Shown: positions 58,801 to 64,000 of the stretch, in pieces | Layout of the letters: each line of letters starts with the position of its first letter | Position numbering within the stretch: the stretch's first letter is position 1 | Assembly: GCA_016719895.1 (NCBI GenBank) | Contig: JADJYG010000005.1 | Coordinates: 1 to 64,000, forward strand | Direction: 5' to 3' | DNA length: 64,000 bases | DNA from: Saprospirales bacterium | GTDB taxonomy: Bacteria > Bacteroidota > Bacteroidia > Chitinophagales > Saprospiraceae | Made by a program: the position numbers and the translations under genes | Notes under the pieces: model-generated | What the model saw: the letters and a program-made list of their open reading frames with translations, nothing else | Database searches by the model: none | What the model was told of the DNA's origin: nothing

Positions 58801-61082
58801 GCCGTGTTGCTGCAAAAGGCATCCTGAATGCCGGTCGATTGGAATATGGCCGCTTGTTGCAAGGTAGTGTCCAACGAAAACGGGCTTTGCACAGCGGTAT
58901 ACGCCGCCGGAAGCCCATTAACGGTATAGAAAAAAAGGAACGGCCCGGTACCCGAGGCCTGTACGGGCAGCGACACCGGCGCCCCGGCGCAAATATCCAC
59001 ACCTGCAGTGTCCAGGGCCGCTGTGGGCAGCGGATGCCAGCGCACCGGCGTTCCCGGCGATACCGACAGGCAGGGATGGTCCCAAACGATGTTTCCCAAG
59101 CTGTCTGTACTGCCCGCTACTGCAGAAATATAATAAAGAGTGTCTGCCAGCATGCCCGGCATGCCAAAACCGAATACCGGGGTGTTTTGAACGGACAGAA
59201 CCGTTCCGGGTACGGTTCCGGGGCCGGTGTGCAGGATAAATACCAGGCTATCGCCGGGCCCGGACAGTACGCCGGGGTAATGCAAGGCCATAACCGTGTC
59301 GCCGGCGCAAGCTTCGATGGTATCGGGGTGCATGACGCCGGCGAAATGGAGGCAATTGCATACGGCGGCGCCGCTGATAGAATCCACGCCGCATTCGAAA
59401 GTATCCCGGACAATGGCTGTATACGGCAGGTTTTTGGGAATGGGGTCGCTGCGGAAATGGCCGGTTGCCGGGTTGTACGTGCCGCTTACCGAGCCGCTGA
59501 CCAGCACAGAGGGGAGGTCGGCGTCCACCACGTCGAACTCCAGCACGTATGCCGGGCTTGCCGGGTTGCAAATGGTGGCTACCCCGGCAATCGCCGGTGG
59601 CTGGTGCACGCGCACTTCAGCCGTGTCCGGGGAGCTGTTCGGGCAGTCCAGATCATGCACCGATACCGGGAGGAACAAGGTGGACTCGAAAAGGGTGTCG
59701 GTCAGGTATATCCGGTCCAGGGCGCTGATAATGGTGTTCGGCTGGCCGTTTTTAGTGTAGGTAAATTCCCGTGGTATGGAACCTCTCAGCTCGACCGGGA
59801 TGCTCACCGGTTCTCCCGGGCAAATCTGTACCAGGGTATCCATTTCAACGGTTGGCAACAGGTGCCAGTGCACGGGAATACCCGGCGTCATGGAAAAACA
59901 GGGGTCGTTCGGATCGATACCTCCCGAGCCGTTGTTATTACCGGCAATAGCTGAAATCCAGTAATTGACGTGAATGCCCATGGTGGCAAAATTGAACTCA
60001 AACCGGGCTTCGGTGTAATTGGTATCGATAACGGTACCCAGGGTCAGGCCCGGTTCGGTATGCAAAACAAACATGAAAATATCGTCGGCGTCGAGCACCT
60101 GGTTGCCGTTGTGCCCAACCGTCACGGGGGTGCCGATGCAGCCGGTGAGCGAATCAACAGGGACCATCGTACCCGCATAGGTGGTACAAAAACAGGTGTT
60201 CAAGCCGGTTACCGTGACGTTGCCGCAGTTTACCGCATCGTGAAAAACGTATTTATATCCCTGCGCGGCGGGTATGTTGGTACTCACGAAATGTGTGCCG
60301 GTAAACGTACCAAATCCCGTTAGCAGGGTGAAGGGCGGCGTGCCGCCTGCGACGTCGAATTCTACCCGGTATGTACCGGAAGTGCCTTGCGCCTGGGCGC
60401 AGTTCAGTTTTAAATTTATTATCTTGGGAAGCGGGATATTGACTACGGCAAAAACGCCGCTGACCATACCCGGGCACCCGCCGCCGCCCACACTGTCCAG
60501 CGTGTAAACCGTGGTGTCCGGCAGGGTGGCGGTTACCGGCAAGCTATAAAGGGTGTCGCTGGTGGTCAGTGGCGCTTGCGGAACGCCGTTGACGGAATAC
60601 ACCAACGTATATGGCCCCGGACCGGAAAATCGAACGCGCAGGGTGTCGGTCGGCCCCGCGCAATGCGTGACGGTATCGCTCTGCAGCACGGCTGACGGCG
60701 CGGGGTTCACCTGTACCAACAGACCGGCGCCGGCGCCGCTCCCCGTGGCATCCTGCAGGTCCAGGATCGTATACGTCGTGGTTACCTGTGGGGCAATGGC
60801 GAACTTGAACAGCGAATCACCCGTGGAAAAACTGTCGATCAGCATACCATTGGCCAGCAGATCGAAGGTCCAAGGCCCCTGGCCGGATAAAGTTACCCGC
60901 AAGGTATCGCCCTGGCCGAAACACAGCGGCGGTACCGGGTGGATCACTACGGAAGGCGGCGGCGTGCCGCCGGACATCCCGGGCGGAGAAATTTTTGCGG
61001 AAGCGTTGGAAACGGAGGCCGTCAAAGCCGTGGAAACCCACGCGAGTACCAGGGCGGTACAAAACAGGTTCCGGCATTTCAT
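55830..61082 (-). CDS. Giant gliding-motility-associated (CHU_C / T9SS type B) surface protein
   Basis: 1750 residues from ATG 61082 (MKCRNLFCTALVLAWVSTAL signal peptide). The body is a string of long Ig-like modules with repeated motifs (SGTYNPATGHF, SGTYNPTTGHF, AGNKN or AGNNNG, and NDPCxSxSPGxPVxW, seen at least four times), then SprB-like repeats (GADGSIDVVHSGGVQPVNAV). The last 90 residues are a CHU_C domain: FIPNILKPGASGENGSF, RFLRIYNRWGECLF and a final SRELLSGNITVMY. Type B sorting domains direct T9SS secretion with a dedicated PorP/SprF partner. The repeats imply a filamentous adhesin. A consensus promoter lies 64-71 nt upstream. Confidence 0.88.
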   Translation of the reverse strand: MKCRNLFCTALVLAWVSTALTASVSNASAKISPPGMSGGTPPPSVVIHPVPPLCFGQGDTLRVTLSGQGPWTFDLLANGMLIDSFSTGDSLFKFAIAPQVTTTYTILDLQDATGSGAGAGLLVQVNPAPSAVLQSDTVTHCAGPTDTLRVRFSGPGPYTLVYSVNGVPQAPLTTSDTLYSLPVTATLPDTTVYTLDSVGGGGCPGMVSGVFAVVNIPLPKIINLKLNCAQAQGTSGTYRVEFDVAGGTPPFTLLTGFGTFTGTHFVSTNIPAAQGYKYVFHDAVNCGNVTVTGLNTCFCTTYAGTMVPVDSLTGCIGTPVTVGHNGNQVLDADDIFMFVLHTEPGLTLGTVIDTNYTEARFEFNFATMGIHVNYWISAIAGNNNGSGGIDPNDPCFSMTPGIPVHWHLLPTVEMDTLVQICPGEPVSIPVELRGSIPREFTYTKNGQPNTIISALDRIYLTDTLFESTLFLPVSVHDLDCPNSSPDTAEVRVHQPPAIAGVATICNPASPAYVLEFDVVDADLPSVLVSGSVSGTYNPATGHFRSDPIPKNLPYTAIVRDTFECGVDSISGAAVCNCLHFAGVMHPDTIEACAGDTVMALHYPGVLSGPGDSLVFILHTGPGTVPGTVLSVQNTPVFGFGMPGMLADTLYYISAVAGSTDSLGNIVWDHPCLSVSPGTPVRWHPLPTAALDTAGVDICAGAPVSLPVQASGTGPFLFFYTVNGLPAAYTAVQSPFSLDTTLQQAAIFQSTGIQDAFCSNTATGQAQATVHTSPLAYNVQAVCQSDNLFYTVEFDIQQADLPSVTISGPASGTYNPTTGHFTSAPIPVQDAYLFSITDAWGCTPTLLGDAGNCPCSTSAGIFDQTPLVLCLDTEATTGPASGAYLDANDTLFYLLTTAPAPPVWSILASNAIPSFAFDPAVMTPETTYYMVAVAGNKNAGGINPNDPCTAFSPGPAVVWKTPASAMLGGDAQICQGDSAQIWVHLSGTGPFELIYSANGVLQAPAIASGSSWSFSAGPTATTLYELQALSSQGCPGSAAGTAAVTVFPTPEIVQDTIICSPTDQSYVVEFHISNGAAPNPAYVVQGLPGTLTDSVFVSAPIPSGQSFAAQALTPEGCQASISGSMICLCLTKAGALDAAGLLQVCLPANAVLPAVNNAVLEDNDTLVYVLYPDDGAPASGAIAWSAIPEFGFLPGMQTGRTYFITAAAGNKTGNGGIDLNDPCLSFSPAVPVIFHNPPVATLAGDTAVCAGAPASFNITFGGVAPFSFQYAVNGIVQAPVTAFQSSFNIPANNLQQTQVFTLVAVQDAFCNGTAGGAATVSVLPAPMAALFPDTIVCHGTPATLRLQLSGSTLYDVVINGGAAPIQLNGVSDGATVLVMPAGSTTYSIGSLIAPGNGCPAEFGPGATVQVAPPVAVQAAVSNYNGFAIRCAGGADGSIDVVHSGGVQPVNAVWSTGAVGVRLQGLPAGSYTVTLTDGIGCTRVETYPLTAPEELLLQTSAIPPLCAGEHDGMITLESVQGGVPPFAWSVDNGPAQPVAGFPEETGNLHGGAHNIRVEDANGCTTERWINLADPPALKVFLREDTTLLLGDSILLTAVVNHAIDTFAWSPTTGLTKPYALSTAARPVRSTRYQLWVWDMNGCADSAAVLITVFRDRRIFIPNILKPGASGENGSFTVYCGPEVQLIRFLRIYNRWGECLFDKQNFAPNLPALGWQGTFQGQTVPPGAYLYVTEVELPDGSRELLSGNITVMY

Positions 61083-61145
61083 TTGGCAGATTAATACGAT
61101 CATGACGTCGGGCGATTACTTCATAAGTATGGATTAAATGCGATG

Positions 61146-61153
61146 CAAAAGTA
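61146..61153 (-). promoter_or_regulatory. -7 promoter element for CHU_C giant gene
   Basis: The minus strand reads TACTTTTG followed by CATCGC, full match; the leader to ATG 61082 would be about 58 nt. No obvious -33 TTG. Confidence 0.5.
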
Positions 61154-61310
61154 CGCCGCAGAAAACCGGATGCCTAAAAAGAATATTTTTTTAACGGAAC
61201 ACCGGCTATTTATTTTTTAATTGGCCGGACTTAGGTTATTTTGCGGGACTTTAGACTCAAGCAAAAAAGTCCTCCATGACCTTGCGTGGTGGAGGCTGTC
61301 CTTCCAAAAG

Positions 61311-63968
61311 ATGTATTTCGGATCCCATCAATCGCAGCCGCCAGAAGAAAACCCGGAGTTCAAGCGCTGGAAATTCCGGGACCTTAAAATCTATGCCTCT
61401 ACCGAATGGCTGGCTGACAATAAAAAGAAGTACCGCCAGGTATTCGACCGGCACGAAACGACGTATATCTACGCCGAGATGTCGTTTCACAACAAGCATT
61501 TCGATATCGAGGACTGGGAAGTGAATGTGGAAATTCGCTGCTATGCCGTCAAAAAACAAAAAAAGGAGATCTGCGCGCTGCCCTTCCGGCGCAAGGTGAG
61601 CAAGTACGACCCCGTGGGCTATATCCGCGAAGGCTGGGGCAACAAGCAGGAAGGTGTTTTTTGGAAAAAAGGCGCCTACTACTGGGAAGCCTGGATTGAA
61701 GGTGAAAAAGTTGCCACGCGGTATTTCTACGTCGAAGATGCCGGCCGTGGCATCACCAAGGTAGACAACCCATACTGTCAGATCACGTCGCTGCGGATGT
61801 ACGAAGGCCCTTACGACGATACGCCGGAGTTCGAGCGTCTCTACCTGCGCCGCTTTAACAGCGAGGAAACCCGCTATATTTATGCCGAAGTCATCCTGAA
61901 AAATGTGCTGCTCAGCAAACAGTGGCAATGCGAGCTCTTTATCAAGTTTTACAACGATGCCCGCGAGCTCAAAGGCCAGGTGGTGCGCCTGCACCGCGTG
62001 GAAAAAGGCGATGAGGGAGTAAAAATCACCGCCGGATGGGGCAGTAACGTAAAAGGCTCCTGGCGCAACGACCGCTACACCGCCGAAATCGTTTTTATGG
62101 ACCAGCTCCTTGCCGTCATGCCTTTCGAGGTTGGCGCCGATTGGGAAGAAGGCGTCAACGGTGTCTGGCTGCCCGACAAGGGCCAACAAATATACCTGCA
62201 GCCGGAAGCCGAGGATATCGAATCCTTCGAAGAGGTGTTGTCCCGCCTCGATGCCCTCATAGGGCTCTCCGAAATCAAGCAAAAAGTACGCGAACACGCC
62301 CAGTACCTGCAGTTTCTCCAACTGCGCAAGGATAAAGGCTTCCAGGAAAAAGACAGCATCAACGTCCATTCTGTATTTATCGGCAATCCCGGTACCGGCA
62401 AAACCACCGTGGCTAAAATGATGGGCCGTTTGTACAAAAAAATGGGGCTGCTCAGCAAGGGGCATGTGCACGAAGTGGACCGTACCGACCTCGTGGGCGA
62501 ATATATCGGCCAAACAGCGCCCAAGGTAAAAGACGCCATCGAAATGGCCCGCGGCGGCGTACTTTTCATCGACGAAGCCTATGCCCTGGCCCGCTCTGCC
62601 GAAGATTCCAAAGATTTTGGCAAGGAGGTGATCGAAATTCTGGTTAAGGAACTATCCAATGGCCCGGGCGACCTGGCGGTGATCGTGGCCGGCTATCCGA
62701 AGGAAATGAAAACCTTCCTCGACTCCAACCCGGGACTGCGCAGCCGCTTTAAGATGACCTTTGAATTTGCCGATTACCTGCCGCAGGAACTCAGCGCCAT
62801 CGCCGAGTATGCTTGCCGGGAAAAGGAAATCCTGCTCGCCAAAGAGGCCGGCACCCTGGTCGATGAAATCATAACGGAAGCCTACCGCCGGCGCGACCGC
62901 TCGTTCGGAAATGCCCGCTTTGTGTACGACCTGCTGGACAAAGCCAAGATTCAACTCGGCCTGCGCCTTATGGCCAACCCCGACGTGCGCAACCTGCCGC
63001 CGGAAGCCCTCAAAATCGTGCTGCGCGAGGACATGGAAAAAGTTCAGGTCGCTGCCAAGCGCCCGCTCCCGAATATTCCGGTCGACGAAAACCTGCTGGC
63101 TTCCGCCATGCACGAACTCGATAGCCTGATCGGCATGCAGGAGATCAAAAAAGACATCCGCGAGATGGTCCATCTCGTGCGGTTCAACCGCGAAACCGGC
63201 CGCGACGTACTGGGCCGCTTCTTCCTGCACACCGTGTTTGTCGGCAACCCCGGCACCGGTAAAACGACCGTGGCGCGTATCCTGACCAAAATTTACAAAG
63301 CCCTCGGCGTGCTCGAACGAGGCCACATGGTAGAAACCGACCGCCAGGGCCTCGTAGCCGGTTATGTCGGCCAAACGGCCATCAAAACCGCCGAACGCAT
63401 CGAGGAAGCCATGGGCGGCGTGCTCTTTATCGACGAAGCCTACGCCCTCACCAGCAGCGGCCGCGGCACACACGGCGATTTCGGCGACGAGGCCATCCAA
63501 ACCATGCTCAAACGCATGGAAGACCATCGCGGCGAATTTTTCGTGTTCGTAGCCGGCTATCCGGAAAATATGGACGCCTTCCTCAAGGCTAATCCCGGCC
63601 TGGCCAGCCGCTTTGATAAAGTGCTGCGTTTCGAAGACTATACGCCCGACGAACTGCTCGAAATCGCCCTCTTTATGTTCCAGCAAGAACACTATCGCGT
63701 AACGGAGGAAGCCCGCGAACACCTGGGTAAATACATGGCCTTTTTATACCAGTTCCGCGATAAATACTTTGGCAACGCGCGCACCGTGCGCCAAGTCGTG
63801 CTTGATGCCATCAAAAACCAGAACCTGCGCATCGCCCAGAACGCCGCCCGCGAAGACGACGTCGAGGGCCTGCATACCGTCGTACTCGACGATGTGGCGT
63901 CGTTTACATTTGACAAAGGAAAATTGTCGGTGTATCAGCGCCGCGGGATCGGGTTCGACCGGACCTGA
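61311..63968 (+). CDS. Double AAA+ ATPase (CbxX/CfqX/SpoVK type) with duplicated N-terminal domain
   Basis: 885 residues from ATG 61311; the frame upstream is unrelated. Residues about 15-140 and 145-270 are two copies of one beta-rich domain: compare TTYIYAEMSFHNKHF with TRYIYAEVILKNVLL, and GWGNKQEGVFWKKGAYYWEA with GWGSNVKGSWRNDRYTAEI. Two AAA+ modules follow, with Walker A FIGNPGTGKTTVAKMMGRLY (about 355) and FVGNPGTGKTTVARILTKIY (about 640), and Walker B GGVLFIDEAYAL in both. Arg fingers lie in NPGLRSRF and NPGLASRF. Members of this family remodel Rubisco (CbxX) or act in sporulation or type VII secretion (EccA). The partner here is unknown; the N-terminal duplication is not part of those proteins. 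Confidence 0.88.
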   Translation: MYFGSHQSQPPEENPEFKRWKFRDLKIYASTEWLADNKKKYRQVFDRHETTYIYAEMSFHNKHFDIEDWEVNVEIRCYAVKKQKKEICALPFRRKVSKYDPVGYIREGWGNKQEGVFWKKGAYYWEAWIEGEKVATRYFYVEDAGRGITKVDNPYCQITSLRMYEGPYDDTPEFERLYLRRFNSEETRYIYAEVILKNVLLSKQWQCELFIKFYNDARELKGQVVRLHRVEKGDEGVKITAGWGSNVKGSWRNDRYTAEIVFMDQLLAVMPFEVGADWEEGVNGVWLPDKGQQIYLQPEAEDIESFEEVLSRLDALIGLSEIKQKVREHAQYLQFLQLRKDKGFQEKDSINVHSVFIGNPGTGKTTVAKMMGRLYKKMGLLSKGHVHEVDRTDLVGEYIGQTAPKVKDAIEMARGGVLFIDEAYALARSAEDSKDFGKEVIEILVKELSNGPGDLAVIVAGYPKEMKTFLDSNPGLRSRFKMTFEFADYLPQELSAIAEYACREKEILLAKEAGTLVDEIITEAYRRRDRSFGNARFVYDLLDKAKIQLGLRLMANPDVRNLPPEALKIVLREDMEKVQVAAKRPLPNIPVDENLLASAMHELDSLIGMQEIKKDIREMVHLVRFNRETGRDVLGRFFLHTVFVGNPGTGKTTVARILTKIYKALGVLERGHMVETDRQGLVAGYVGQTAIKTAERIEEAMGGVLFIDEAYALTSSGRGTHGDFGDEAIQTMLKRMEDHRGEFFVFVAGYPENMDAFLKANPGLASRFDKVLRFEDYTPDELLEIALFMFQQEHYRVTEEAREHLGKYMAFLYQFRDKYFGNARTVRQVVLDAIKNQNLRIAQNAAREDDVEGLHTVVLDDVASFTFDKGKLSVYQRRGIGFDRT

Positions 63969-64000
63969 CAGGTCGGCATCTTCACTTCAGCACCGCTCCC

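Noticed and set aside
1..64000. tRNA or rRNA genes
   Set aside because: No cloverleaf with a GGTTCGAAT-like T arm or rRNA-conserved sequence was found by reading; short intergenic gaps leave little room outside the repeat regions. A dedicated covariance search was not possible.

Overview
The window looks like chromosome of a member of the Bacteroidota, most likely the Saprospiria (Haliscomenobacter/Lewinella-like). Support for this: several very large secreted proteins end in type IX secretion (T9SS) sorting domains of both the PNPxxG type A and the gliding-motility (CHU_C) type B kind; promoters match the Bacteroidetes -7 element TAnnTTTG; genes generally lack a Shine-Dalgarno sequence; secD and secF are fused; and there are RagB/SusC-style outer-membrane barrels and LytS/LytTR regulators. 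The class-level placement is inference from gene content.

Layout. 0-1.5 kb: a UPF0175/DUF3368 toxin-antitoxin pair cut by the window edge, a reverse-transcriptase remnant, a heme-type DUF3365 lipoprotein and a frameshifted membrane gene. 1.5-10 kb and 16.6-23.2 kb: four giant secreted LamG/PKD/HYR proteins. Between them are a propeller-type LytS histidine kinase with its LytTR regulator, a nucleotidyltransferase/HTH pair resembling a toxin-antitoxin operon, and small or decayed genes. 23.4-24.8 kb: an ECF sigma factor overlapping a membrane anti-sigma-like TPR protein. 25.3-25.9 kb: a glutathione peroxidase.

26.2-33.2 kb is the most interesting block. It is a compact ribosomal-peptide (RiPP) cluster. 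The 78-residue precursor has a double-glycine leader and a core carrying three copies of TNTSCNCS. It is followed by an outer-membrane beta-barrel protein, a radical SAM/SPASM maturase, a C39-peptidase ABC exporter and a drastically shortened HlyD-like protein. The order suggests synthesis, modification of the Cys-Asn-Cys motifs, leader removal at GG with export, and a dedicated outer-membrane partner. I do not recognise the core as a characterised RiPP class.

33.3-51.9 kb is mostly housekeeping: prfC, an AAA-like membrane protein, pirin, a VPS10/BNR-repeat T9SS protein, secDF, an M19 dipeptidase, fmt, an OmpA/SPOR protein, a lysophospholipase-like hydrolase, an SDR, a 2Fe-2S ferredoxin and a GNAT acetyltransferase. 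52-61 kb holds two more giant surface proteins (HYR/SprB and CHU_C). 61.3-64 kb encodes a double-AAA CbxX/SpoVK-like ATPase with a duplicated N-terminal domain.

The second striking theme is non-coding. All three long convergent intergenic regions (24.85-25.3, 36.9-37.65 and 45.9-47.65 kb) share one architecture: CAGGATT-rich tracts that read sense out of each flanking gene surround a palindromic core that contains CTTGTCAT and CTCTACG words. The copies at 25 kb and 37 kb are inverted relative to each other and bracket the RiPP cluster.
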